Shown here in pieces: positions 1 to 7,492 of a stretch of DNA of 24,276 nucleotides (the stretch's first letter is position 1; each line of letters opens with the position of its first letter). The notes below the pieces were generated by a model. That model searched no databases. It saw only the letters and a program-made list of their open reading frames with translations, and was not told the DNA's origin. The stretch comes from Acidihalobacter_A sp037381185 (GTDB lineage: Bacteria; Pseudomonadota; Gammaproteobacteria; DSM-5130; Acidihalobacteraceae), in assembly GCF_037381185.1 (NCBI RefSeq), contig NZ_JARRQY010000064.1, positions 1-24,276 of the forward strand, in the 5' to 3' direction. The translations under genes were made by a program, and so were the position numbers.

Positions 1-650
1 TCGGCCCCCACTTCGACGCTTTGATACCCGCGATGGCCGTTGAGGTCAGTCGCTGTAAATCCCGGATCGGCAGAATTGACCTTGATGCCGTTCGGAGCGA
101 GTTCCGTGGCCAACTGGGCAGTCAGCATGTTCAGTGCGGCTTTGGAGGCGTTGTATCCGAACAATTTAACGCCTGAGAACTCCCAGTCCGGATCGCTATT
201 CAAGGCGAGCGATCCGAGTCCGCTCGAGACGTTGACGATGCGTGCCGATGAAGACTGGCGCAACAAGGGCAGCATCGCCTGGATCACGGCGAGCGATCCG
301 TGCACATTCGTCTCGAAAATGCGCCTTACCGCTTCCGGACTGGCGCGTCCGGGAGAGCCGTCGGCGCGATCGGTAATGCCGGCATTGTTTACCAGTACGT
401 CGAGCCGGCTGAACTCCGATTCGATGGCGGATGCTGCCGAAGTCAGCGTCTCCGGGGCGTTCAGATCGATATGGATGAACCGGGCATCGAGTCCTTCGCT
501 TGCGAGCACGGCCGCAGCCGCTTCGCCCAGCGCGGGCTTGCGGGCGCCCAGTAGTACGCGTAAGCCTGCTTGGCCTATTCTGCGCGCGGTTTCAAGGCCG
601 ATGCCTTTGTTGGCTCCGGTGATCAGTGCAATGCGGGGCGTTTCCGACAC
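1..650 (-). CDS. SDR-family NAD(P)-dependent oxidoreductase, 3' end beyond the window
   Basis: This is a classical short-chain dehydrogenase/reductase, expected to oxidise or reduce a carbonyl/alcohol in the cytoplasm with NAD(P)(H). The visible 216 residues show the cofactor glycine motif TGANKGIG (11-18), the NNAG motif (88-91), the catalytic Ser in NVSSG (about 142-143) and the YNASK catalytic Tyr/Lys pair (166-170). The PGFTATDLNG stretch typical of the family follows. I chose the GTG start at 650 because an AAGGAGGA Shine-Dalgarno lies 6 nt upstream. The gene runs off the left edge, so about 30 C-terminal residues are missing. It is divergent from the broken TetR gene, an arrangement common where the regulator controls the SDR gene. 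Family is certain; substrate is unknown. Confidence 0.92.
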   Translation of the reverse strand, partial: MSETPRIALITGANKGIGLETARRIGQAGLRVLLGARKPALGEAAAAVLASEGLDARFIHIDLNAPETLTSAASAIESEFSRLDVLVNNAGITDRADGSPGRASPEAVRRIFETNVHGSLAVIQAMLPLLRQSSSARIVNVSSGLGSLALNSDPDWEFSGVKLFGYNASKAALNMLTAQLATELAPNGIKVNSADPGFTATDLNGHRGYQSVEVGA

Positions 651-732
651 GACAATCCTCCTTTGAGAAATCGGCTCGGCTTGCTGTAGAGTCGGAATTT
701 TATGAAGGATTGTTCGGTTTTTGCATTCGCAT

Positions 733-1348
733 ATGAAAACTGCCGATACCAACAGCCTCAGGCCAAGGAAGATGCCGCGTCAGGCCCGCTCAGAGGCTAC
801 CGTGGCGGCGATTTACGAAGCGACCATTCAGGTCCTGCTGACCCAGGGGCTGCGGCGGCTGACTACCACACGCGTGGCCGAACGGGCGGGGGTCTCGGTG
901 GGAACGTTGTACCAGTACTTCCCGAACAAGCACGCCTTGCTGTACTCGCTCCTCGAGCATCACCTGAATGACGTCGCCACGAAAGTCGAATCTGCTTGCC
1001 GTGACTGCCGCGGACGGAACCTGAACGGTGTGACGGCAAGCATCGTTCACGCCTATATGTCGGCCAAAACGGACCGCACTCAATGCAACGGAGTTGGTTG
1101 GCCATACCGGCAATCGCATCAACTCGGCCATCACCGGTGCGTTGGCCAGTGTCCGTGACGCCCATTTCGACGATCTGCCGACAGCCGTTTTCATCCTGCG
1201 GGGAGCCATGAGTGGCGTTACCCGGTCCCTGCTCGAGCACAACGCCATGTTGCATCGACTGGGCGACGACACCTTGAGCGAGCAGACGACCTTGCTGTGT
1301 ATGGCCTATCTGTGTGCGCTTGCTGACAGGAAACTGCCTGCCCTTTGA
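733..1348 (+). pseudogene. TetR/AcrR-family regulator, frameshifted
   Basis: The first reading frame (ATG 733; an in-frame TTG at 721 is possible) encodes a typical TetR N-terminal domain. Its HTH reads TTTRVAERAGVSVGTLYQYF, followed by the usual NKHALLYSLLEHH helix. This frame loses similarity after about base 1070 and stops at 1158. The C-terminal ligand domain continues in the next frame (LVGHTGNRINSAITGAL to the TGA at 1346-1348). One extra base, perhaps in the AAAA run at 1066-1069, or a nearby indel up to about 1090, would explain this. The gene is either a recent pseudogene or carries a sequencing error. It would have been the natural local repressor of the divergent SDR gene. Confidence 0.8.
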
Positions 1349-1402
1349 TCAGGGTGGACTCGCGCGGATCGCTGGCGGCACATAGGCCGAAACGGGGGCG
1401 AG

Positions 1403-2290
1403 CTATCTGTCCGTCACGAGGGCGTTCACAAGCCAATCGGCAAAGCTTCGTGCTCCGTTGGATAGGCCATTGAAGCTACGACTTACCAGCCAGTACGACC
1501 CACCTGAGATGGAGATGTCGAAAGGCCTGATCAGATCACCTCGTGCCAAGGCGTTTACGGCGAAGAGGTCGTCGACCAGTGCAACGCCTTGACCGCTAAT
1601 CGCGGCCTGTAGCATCACCGCACTGTCATTGAACATCGTGCCGCGCTCTGCTGTAGGCGGCGCAACGCCGGCGGCGGTGAACCAATTGCGCCAGTCATCA
1701 CGACTGTCCTCGTGAAGACGGGGTAGGGGCAAGAGGCTCGGGGGCGCATTGAGGTCGACTGATTCGGCTAGCGCAGGCGAAAGGTAGGCGGAAAGATGCG
1801 TGTCGCAAAGTTTGCGCGCCTCGGTTCTAGGCCAGCTGGAGCGCTCTTTTGCGTATCTGATCGCGAGGGTTGTCCCGTCATTGCCGAATTCGACGATACG
1901 CATATCCGCGTTCAGAACCACGTCGGCATTGGGTGCGATCTCATAAAAGGCAGACAGGTTCGGAGCGAGCCAGCAGATAGCGAAGGACGGATCCGCACTT
2001 ACTGAAATCGTTTCTACCGTTGGTCTGCGGATCTCGCCGAGCGCATTGTCGATTCCGTCGAAAGCCTGCGTGAGGGTATTGAGCAGCCGCAGCCCTTCGG
2101 GTGTCAGGCGAACTCCGCGATGAATACGCTCGAAGAGCATAACGCCGGTTTGCGCTTCGAGAACCTTGATCTGGCGGCTGACGGCCGCCTGTGAAACGCA
2201 GAGTTCCGCTGCGGCCAGAGAGATGCTTTCGGCTCTGCCGGCAGCCTCGAACGCTCGCAATGCCGTTAGGGGGAGGCGTCCACGCCGCAT
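1403..2290 (-). CDS. LysR-family transcriptional regulator, GcvA-like
   Basis: This is a DNA-binding regulator of about 295 residues, the normal LTTR length. The N-terminal winged HTH reads RLPLTALRAFEAAGR followed by LAAAELCVSQAAVSRQIK. That wording is typical of the GcvA/AmpR-like branch. A periplasmic-binding-protein-like effector domain fills the rest (from about residue 90). The open frame extends upstream to 2398, but family members begin at MRRGRLPL, so I start at ATG 2290. No convincing Shine-Dalgarno is seen there, and the extra 36 residues would be encoded across a palindrome. It converges with the TetR remnant (54-bp gap). No clear divergent target gene exists to its right, so its regulon is unknown. 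Confidence 0.88.
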   Translation of the reverse strand: MRRGRLPLTALRAFEAAGRAESISLAAAELCVSQAAVSRQIKVLEAQTGVMLFERIHRGVRLTPEGLRLLNTLTQAFDGIDNALGEIRRPTVETISVSADPSFAICWLAPNLSAFYEIAPNADVVLNADMRIVEFGNDGTTLAIRYAKERSSWPRTEARKLCDTHLSAYLSPALAESVDLNAPPSLLPLPRLHEDSRDDWRNWFTAAGVAPPTAERGTMFNDSAVMLQAAISGQGVALVDDLFAVNALARGDLIRPFDISISGGSYWLVSRSFNGLSNGARSFADWLVNALVTDR

Positions 2291-2353
2291 TTCACATAAC
2301 CAATAGTTATCCAAAGTGGATGGTAAAGTCGTTTGAGCAACGAGCGCAAGTCG

Positions 2354-2388
2354 CCCAGATTGTCGGGCAGGAGGACCGACAATCTGGG
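2354..2388. repeat. Perfect 13-bp inverted repeat upstream of the LysR gene
   Basis: The arms CCCAGATTGTCGG (2354-2366) and CCGACAATCTGGG (2376-2388) are perfectly complementary, separated by nine bases (GCAGGAGGA). The element lies 64-98 bp upstream of the LysR start at 2290. It could be an operator, a stem-loop in the LysR leader, or a terminator without a U tract. The length and perfection of the arms make it very unlikely by chance. Confidence 0.75.
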
Positions 2389-2627
2389 AACAGATCATGG
2401 AATTACTGGCCGAAACAATTTATCTGCTTGCTTTGCAGCGACCGCCAGAATGGAAAAACAAGCCTCGTCGTGAAGCCTGGAAGCGCGGGCTACGCCGGAC
2501 TGAGATGTCTAGCCGAGAAGGTTCGGATAGACAGGGTTCTGGGCGAATAGAGCTGAAAAGCGTCTACGGAGAAATGGTTGGTATGCTCGAACCGCACTTC
2601 GATCATTCTGGCTGCCTGGGGAATGTC
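2389..2627. other. Stretch without a recognisable gene
   Basis: This stretch lies between the inverted repeat and the protease-like remnant. A small plus-strand frame (ATG 2397 to TAG 2642, 81 residues, starting MELLAETIYLLAL) begins directly after the inverted repeat. Its sequence matches no family I know, has no good ribosome binding site and runs antisense into the neighbouring remnant. I do not call it a gene. No RNA gene was recognised. Confidence 0.4.
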
Positions 2628-2795
2628 CTAATCCGCAGATAGATCCAGTTTGACGCGGTATGTTTGCAAAGGCTTCAGCTGCAGGAAATCAGCCGGTGCC
2701 GCCCGCTTTGCCATCATCCCCCGATAGGGGATCTCGACCCCGTCGGCCTCGACGCGAAACAGGTTGTTGGTGAGGTGTCCGCCAAATCCGACGCT
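2628..2795 (-). pseudogene. Remnant resembling the pro-region of an M35-type metalloprotease
   Basis: About 55 minus-strand residues read NNLFRVEADGVEIPYRG, then KRAAPADFLQLKP and YRVKLDLSAD, and stop at 2628. This resembles the propeptide-like beta domain found N-terminal to secreted M35/deuterolysin-like proteases, in which a DGV..Y.G....KR..P..ADF..L.P.......DLS pattern is usual. The start of that domain and the whole catalytic part (HExxH) are missing. The stop falls exactly where the family normally continues with YDL. The upstream part of the frame is unrelated and overlaps the methyltransferase end. The family call is from memory of its consensus and is moderate at best. Confidence 0.45.
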
Positions 2796-2913
2796 GGGTT
2801 TAATGACTCTGCCGCAGCTGCCCCTCAGGTCGTAAGACAGGCGGAAGCAACACAAGCCATGATGTTGAGAATATTTCGATCGTTGACCACAGAGCGATGC
2901 CGTCGCCGAACTG

Positions 2914-3555
2914 TCAGCTATGTCGTCTGGCCCGCACGACGCAGTCGAGCGCGACTTTGACGCCGGCATCGGTCTTCACGGGGCGCTCCGCCACTCCTGC
3001 TCTTTCGATGTCGAATTGACCTTCCAACGCAGGGATTACCTGATCGGCGGTGTAGAGCACCTCGGGGTTCTGAGGCCCGCCGTAGCCTTGCTCCAGGTTC
3101 GACGAGTCGTGCGCGACGAGTAGAAAAGTACCGCCCGGCGCCACCGCGCTTGCCGCTCGCGTGATGATGGGGCGCAGTTCGGACTGCGGAATCTGCAGGT
3201 AGATCAGCATGACCAGATCGAAGTCGCTTCTGCGGGGCTCATAGTTATTCAAATCGGCAGCCTGAAAGTCGATGCGGTCGGCGACATTCCGTCCTGCGGC
3301 CAGTTGCCTGGCCTTTTCGATGGCGACGTCGGACAGGTCGACGGCATGCACATGCCAGCCTTGTTCCGCCAGCCATACGGCGTTGCGGCCTTCGCCTGCG
3401 GCAAGATCCAGAGCCTCTCCGGGCGTGAGCGATCCGGTTTCCTCGGCTACGAAGCGATTGGCTTCGGCAGTCCAGATGAGTTCCTTTGCCGCATAACGCT
3501 GGTTCCAGTAGTCGCGTTCGGAATTTACTGAGGGCGTTTCGTTTTCCGTCGTCAT
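2914..3555 (-). CDS. Class I SAM-dependent methyltransferase
   Basis: This cytoplasmic methyltransferase of 213 residues has a Rossmann-type SAM-binding fold. Motif I is ALDLAAGEGRNAVWLA (48-63), the acidic residue ending strand 2 lies in VHAVDLSDVAIEKA (about 69-82), and a later strand reads FDLVMLIYLQIP. The N-terminal WNQRYA and LIW pattern is seen in TehB/UbiE-like small-molecule or thiopurine-type methyltransferases. The start is ATG 3555, with a weak GAGA-type ribosome site. The open frame continues far upstream only as the antisense of the LysR gene. It is divergent from that LysR gene (168-bp gap with a palindrome) and is its likely target. The acceptor substrate is unknown. Confidence 0.88.
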   Translation of the reverse strand: MTTENETPSVNSERDYWNQRYAAKELIWTAEANRFVAEETGSLTPGEALDLAAGEGRNAVWLAEQGWHVHAVDLSDVAIEKARQLAAGRNVADRIDFQAADLNNYEPRRSDFDLVMLIYLQIPQSELRPIITRAASAVAPGGTFLLVAHDSSNLEQGYGGPQNPEVLYTADQVIPALEGQFDIERAGVAERPVKTDAGVKVALDCVVRARRHS

Positions 3556-3654
3556 GGTCTTTATCTCTCGTCGTTGGATTGCATGCCGGCTCCGGCGTCC
3601 GGAACTCTCGAACATCATGGGTTCAAGATAAGCCCGAGACTGATATTGCGGAAG

Positions 3655-3678
3655 ACGCATGAGTTGCACTCCATGCGT
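3655..3678. promoter_or_regulatory. Candidate LysR operator between divergent genes
   Basis: The inverted repeat ACGCATG (3655-3661) and CATGCGT (3672-3678) has a 10-bp spacer. It sits in the gap between the divergent methyltransferase and LysR genes, 46-69 bp upstream of the LysR start. LysR proteins usually bind an interrupted dyad in exactly this position. Assignment to this regulator is inferred from location only. Confidence 0.4.
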
Positions 3679-3723
3679 GCGTCTGACGCCATATCGGAGA
3701 ATCTCTGTGCTATGGTCGGACGC

Positions 3724-4641
3724 ATGTCGTACCCCGACCTCAACCTGCTCATCACCCTCGATGCGCTGCTCGATGAGGGCAGCGTTGCACGCGCTGCGCG
3801 AAGGCTGCATCTGAGCCCATCCGCTATGAGCCGATCCCTGGCCCGGCTGCGGGAGACGACGGGTGATCCATTGTTGGTCCGTTCCGGACGCGGTCTTGTT
3901 CCCACGCCGAGGGCGATCGAGCTTCGGAACAGGGTTGGGGAGCTGGTGCGGGAGGCTCAGGCGATGCTGAGTCCTGCCGAGAAGGTCGATCCGGGCAAGC
4001 TCGTGCGGACCTTCACGTTGCGGACCGGCGACGGCTTCGTGGAGAACTTCGGCCCCGCACTGATTGCGCGCGTCGGTGCCGAGGCGCCCGGCGTGCACCT
4101 GCGTTTCGTGCAGAAGCCGGACAAGGACAGCGGGTCGCTTCGCGAAGGCGCCGTCGATCTGGAAACGGGCGTGCTGCGGGAGAGTACCGGGCAGGAGCTG
4201 CGCACGCAGATTCTGTTCCACGACCGCTTCGTCGGCGTGGTGCGTAAAGGGCATTCATTGAGTGGCGCCGAGATCACGCTTGCCGCTTATGCCGGAGGCC
4301 AGCACGTCGACGTATCCATGCATGTCCCTCCGCCGGGCCTCAATGCGGGGCCGGTGGACGGGGCTCTGGCGGCGGCTGGGTTCGAAAGGGAAGTGGCGAT
4401 CGTCGTCGGCGGGTTCTCGAGCGCGCTGGCTCTTGCCCGCGCCTCGGATCTGATCGCCACCGTTCCGGAGCGGCACACCGGAACATTGCGAGAAGGCATG
4501 TTCAGCTTCGCGCTGCCGATACCGATGCCGCAGATCAGGATTTCGATGTTCTGGCACCCGCGCCTGCATGCCGACCCGGCGCATCGCTGGCTGCGCAGCT
4601 GCGTGCGTGAGGCGTGCGCGTCGCCGTCGATGGCGCCATAA
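3724..4641 (+). CDS. LysR-family transcriptional regulator, NodD/LeuO-like branch
   Basis: This regulator has 305 residues. It opens with MSYPDLNLLITLDALLDEGS, followed by the HTH VARAARRLHLSPSAMSRSLA and the PLLVRSGRGLVPTPRA wing. That layout (DLNLL..LDAL) is typical of the NodD/LeuO/PcpR-like group. The effector domain follows (TLRTGDGFVENFGPAL onward). I take ATG 3724; ATG 3712 in the same frame would add four residues. It is divergent from the methyltransferase with a palindrome between them, so autoregulation and control of the methyltransferase are the likely roles. The effector is unknown. Confidence 0.9.
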   Translation: MSYPDLNLLITLDALLDEGSVARAARRLHLSPSAMSRSLARLRETTGDPLLVRSGRGLVPTPRAIELRNRVGELVREAQAMLSPAEKVDPGKLVRTFTLRTGDGFVENFGPALIARVGAEAPGVHLRFVQKPDKDSGSLREGAVDLETGVLRESTGQELRTQILFHDRFVGVVRKGHSLSGAEITLAAYAGGQHVDVSMHVPPPGLNAGPVDGALAAAGFEREVAIVVGGFSSALALARASDLIATVPERHTGTLREGMFSFALPIPMPQIRISMFWHPRLHADPAHRWLRSCVREACASPSMAP

Positions 4642-4795
4642 GCCTTTCGCCGAACCGAGCCTGCTGAACCAACCGCACTCGCGCATGTCGGAAGGGCTGT
4701 GCGGCGGTTGCCGGGAAGAAAGCTGGCGCACTTCTTCTTTGGAAGTATCGTCTCGCTCCTACGTCACTACAGTTTCTTCTAGGGATGTTTTCGGC

Positions 4796-5425
4796 ATGGA
4801 CAGCACACTGGTGATATTCGATTTGGACGGCACGCTCGTCGACAGCGAGCGGCTCGGAGGGCAGGCGCTGCTGGAGCTGTTGCCGGAATTGGACGAGCCG
4901 CTGGAAGAACTCGTCGTGCGCTATCGCGGACGGCGCATGCACGAAACGCTAAGCGACATCGAGCGCAGGATCGAACGACCACTGGGCGCGGACTTCGAGG
5001 CGCGTTTTCGCGACCGGATGTCCGAGCTTTTCGTCACCGATCTGAGGCCGATGCCGGGTGTGCCGCAGATGCTGGATGTACTGGCTCTGTCGCGCTGCAT
5101 CGCGTCCAACAGTCCGCCCGACAAGATCGAGCTGGCGCTGAAGGTCACTGAACTAGGCGTGCATTTCGGGCCGGGCCGCTTCAGTGCCTATGACGTGGGC
5201 GCCTGGAAGCCCGATCCGGGCCTGTTCCTGCATGCTGCGGCGTCCATGGGGTTCGTGCCACGGCAGTGCGTCGTGGTGGAGGATACCCCAGTGGGCCTAG
5301 CGGCGGCTGAGGCCGCGGGGATGCGTGCGCTGCATTACGTCCCTGGGGGCGATGCCGACGAGGCCAACGGGCGCTTTTCGCATATGAACGAACTGCCGTC
5401 CATTCTCGAAAGCATGCGGCGCTAA
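4796..5425 (+). CDS. HAD-superfamily phosphatase, YieH-like
   Basis: This is a phosphomonoester hydrolase of 209 residues, cytoplasmic. Motif I DLDGTLVD supplies the nucleophile Asp9 and acid/base Asp11. Motif II Ser lies in ASNSPP (about 104), motif III Lys138 in AWKPDPGLF, and motif IV is VEDTPVG (162-163). A helical cap domain lies between motifs I and II. The YD-x3-WKPDP-x3-HAA region resembles E. coli YieH (reported as 6-phosphogluconate phosphatase), but the substrate range of this family is broad. The start is ATG 4796 with AGGGA about 9 nt upstream. It lies 154 bp after the LysR gene and converges with the next LysR gene (27-bp gap). Confidence 0.9.
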   Translation: MDSTLVIFDLDGTLVDSERLGGQALLELLPELDEPLEELVVRYRGRRMHETLSDIERRIERPLGADFEARFRDRMSELFVTDLRPMPGVPQMLDVLALSRCIASNSPPDKIELALKVTELGVHFGPGRFSAYDVGAWKPDPGLFLHAAASMGFVPRQCVVVEDTPVGLAAAEAAGMRALHYVPGGDADEANGRFSHMNELPSILESMRR

Positions 5426-5452
5426 GGTTTTCATCGTTCCGGCTTGAATTTC

Positions 5453-6334
5453 CTACTCGACGACCGGTGGTTCGATGCATTCGAGGAATTCGCCGAGGCA
5501 GGGGTTCGCATTGTGCGCGTTCCAGAACAGCCCTTGTTCGATCAGCGGCGAGTGTGTCAGCGCCCGGAACACGGCGTCTGGCAGTTGCAGGCGGCGCATC
5601 GAATCGGGTACCAGCGCGACGCCGAAGCCGGCGGCGACCAGGTTGACGATGGTTTGCTGCAGATGGGTTTCCAGATGGATGTTCGGTTCGAAGCCAGCCT
5701 GTTCGCAGCACGCCGTCACCGCCGCATGCAGCGCCGGGGCGGTCGAGCGGGGGAAGGTCACGAAGCGTTCGCCTGCCAGTGCGCCCGCGTCTATGCAGGC
5801 ATTCTCGGCCAGTGCATGCGAGGCCGGCAGGACTGCGCATAGCGGCTCGCGGAACAGCGGACGGTAATCCAGCGGGGCGACGACGGGGGTAGGGAAGGCG
5901 ATGCCGAGGTCTATCTCGCCAGCGTTCAGTGCCTGCTGTAGGTCGCGCGGCAGGGTTTCGCTTAGCGTGAGCCGCACTTCCGGCTGCCGTTCGGCATGAC
6001 TCTTGAGCAGTCCCGGCAGCACGTTCCAGGCGGCGTACATGGTGAAGCCGATGCGCAGTTCGCCCCGTTCGCCGCGGGCAGTCGCCTGGGCGGAACGCAT
6101 GGCGAGGTCAAAGTCGGACAGAAGACGCGTGGCGTGGCGATAAAAGTCTTCGCCGGCCGGGGTCAGCGCGACTGAGCGCGAGTTGCGCACGAACAGCGGA
6201 GTGCCCAGCGAACTTTCCAGTGCGGCGATCTGTCGGCTGAGAGGCGGCTGAGTGATGTGCAGGCGCTGCGCCGCGTGGCCGAAGTGCAGCGTTTCTGCGA
6301 GTGCGATGAAGTAGCGGAGCTGACGGACATTCAT
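5453..6334 (-). CDS. LysR-family transcriptional regulator, CatR/BenM-like branch
   Basis: This regulator has 293 residues. The HTH begins MNVRQLRYFIALAETLHFGH and continues AQRLHITQPPLSRQIAALE. It is followed by LFVRNSRSVALTPAGEDFY, the signature of the CatR/BenM/HcaR-like LTTR group, whose members often respond to small organic acids. The effector domain starts near residue 91 (GELRIGFTMYAA). It is divergent from the AEC carrier gene across about 108 bp with an AT-rich inverted repeat, so it probably controls that carrier and itself. Confidence 0.92.
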   Translation of the reverse strand: MNVRQLRYFIALAETLHFGHAAQRLHITQPPLSRQIAALESSLGTPLFVRNSRSVALTPAGEDFYRHATRLLSDFDLAMRSAQATARGERGELRIGFTMYAAWNVLPGLLKSHAERQPEVRLTLSETLPRDLQQALNAGEIDLGIAFPTPVVAPLDYRPLFREPLCAVLPASHALAENACIDAGALAGERFVTFPRSTAPALHAAVTACCEQAGFEPNIHLETHLQQTIVNLVAAGFGVALVPDSMRRLQLPDAVFRALTHSPLIEQGLFWNAHNANPCLGEFLECIEPPVVE

Positions 6335-6368
6335 TATCTATTCCCATAAGGTATCAGTTATTAGATAA
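6334..6368. promoter_or_regulatory. Candidate LysR operator in the LysR/AEC gap
   Basis: TTATCTA (6334-6340) and TAGATAA (6362-6368) form a 7-bp inverted repeat with a 21-bp spacer. The surrounding segment (6334-6380) is AT-rich within otherwise GC-rich DNA. It lies at the LysR start and 75-109 bp upstream of the carrier start, where divergent LTTR sites normally lie. The binding protein is inferred. Confidence 0.35.
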
Positions 6369-6442
6369 AATGGAATTTTACGGTATCGATGGGTGCCGCT
6401 ACACTCGGCCGCTCTTCTCCGCCTGCCTGAGTGCATAGCCCG

Positions 6443-7375
6443 ATGTCGTCCGTCATTCATGTCGTCCTGCCGATTTTCGCGCTGATCCTGCTCGGATTCC
6501 TGGGGCGGCGCACCGGCCGCCTAGGTGAGAACGTGGCTTCGGAACTCAATCTTTTCGTCGTCTGGCTGTGTCTGCCGGCGCTGCTGTTTCAGGCTACGGC
6601 AAGCGCCACGCTGCAGCAGATCTGGCATCCGGGCTTCGTCGCCGTCACCATGCTCGGCACCATGGGCGTGTTCGCAGCCACGTTGCTGTATCGTCTGCGT
6701 TCACCGCGACATCTGATCGATGCCAGCATCGACGGTCTCGGCGCGGCCTATGCGAATACCGGCTACATCGGTATTCCGCTATGTCTACTGGTGTTCGGTC
6801 ACGATGGGCTGGAAGCAGCGCTGATAGCCAGTCTGATCGTTGTGTGCGTACTGTTTGCGGTCGCTGTAGTCTGCATCGAGGTGGGGCTGCAAGCCGAGAA
6901 GACGCTGCATCACGCCTTGGGCAAGGTCGCCGTTGCGTTGCTCAAGAATCCGCTGGTAGTTTCGCCGCTGCTGGGCGTGCTGTGGGCCGTCAGGGGCACG
7001 GCGGTGCCCGAGCCGCTGGGCAAGCTGCTGCAGTTGCTTGGTGACGCGACCACGCCCTGCGCACTGGTATCGCTCGGTGCCTTCCTGGCGCAGAAGCAGG
7101 CCGGCGAGGGGCGGAGACCGGCGGTGGGGCTGGTGTCGATCAAGCTGTTCGTGCACCCGCTGATTACTTGGTGGCTGGCGTTTCACGTCTTCAAGCTGCC
7201 GCCGCTGTGGGCCGAAGCGGCGCTGCTGCTCAGCGCATTGCCGACCGGAACCGGGCCCTACATGCTGGCCGAACTGTACCGGCGCGAGGCGTCGGTGGTT
7301 TCGCACACCATTCTGCTTTCGACGCTGGGCTCGCTGGTAACCCTGTCGGCGATGCTGTTCTGGATGAAGGGCTAG
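6443..7375 (+). CDS. AEC-family transporter (auxin efflux carrier/PIN-like fold)
   Basis: This inner-membrane secondary transporter has 310 residues and about ten hydrophobic segments in two five-helix halves. The N-terminus VVLPIFALILLGFLGRR is characteristic, as are a GAAYANTGYIGIPL motif in the first half and GDATTPCALVSLGAF and ALPTGTGPYMLAELYR in the second. Bacterial AEC proteins usually export or import dicarboxylates or other small organic acids. The start is taken at ATG 6443; an in-frame GTG at 6431 is possible and neither has a clear ribosome site. The divergent LysR gene suggests induction by the substrate or a related metabolite. Confidence 0.9.
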   Translation: MSSVIHVVLPIFALILLGFLGRRTGRLGENVASELNLFVVWLCLPALLFQATASATLQQIWHPGFVAVTMLGTMGVFAATLLYRLRSPRHLIDASIDGLGAAYANTGYIGIPLCLLVFGHDGLEAALIASLIVVCVLFAVAVVCIEVGLQAEKTLHHALGKVAVALLKNPLVVSPLLGVLWAVRGTAVPEPLGKLLQLLGDATTPCALVSLGAFLAQKQAGEGRRPAVGLVSIKLFVHPLITWWLAFHVFKLPPLWAEAALLLSALPTGTGPYMLAELYRREASVVSHTILLSTLGSLVTLSAMLFWMKG

Positions 7376-7428
7376 CCCCGGAGCGCGGACGGTCGCGCGT
7401 CAGCAAAGACATGCCGATTCCGGACGGG

Positions 7429-7466
7429 TCGGAGCGGGCCGGACGGCATCGCCGGGCCCGCTCCGA
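7429..7466. terminator. Bidirectional hairpin between convergent genes
   Basis: A perfect 12-bp stem pairs TCGGAGCGGGCC (7429-7440) with GGCCCGCTCCGA (7455-7466). A smaller CGGC/GCCG stem (7444-7447 with 7451-7454) lies in its loop. It sits between the convergent AEC and ProX genes and can fold from either strand. There is no U tract, so it may only stabilise 3' ends. Confidence 0.6.
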
Positions 7467-7492
7467 AGCGCATCGTTTGCAAGCGGCGCGGA

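Noticed and set aside
40..666. A 208-codon plus-strand open frame
   Set aside because: It is antisense to the SDR gene, whose minus-strand frame carries all family motifs. The plus-strand product resembles nothing.
3556..4254. Minus-strand extension that would give the methyltransferase a 446-residue frame
   Set aside because: The extra part is the antisense of the LysR gene. The family start is MTTENE at 3555.
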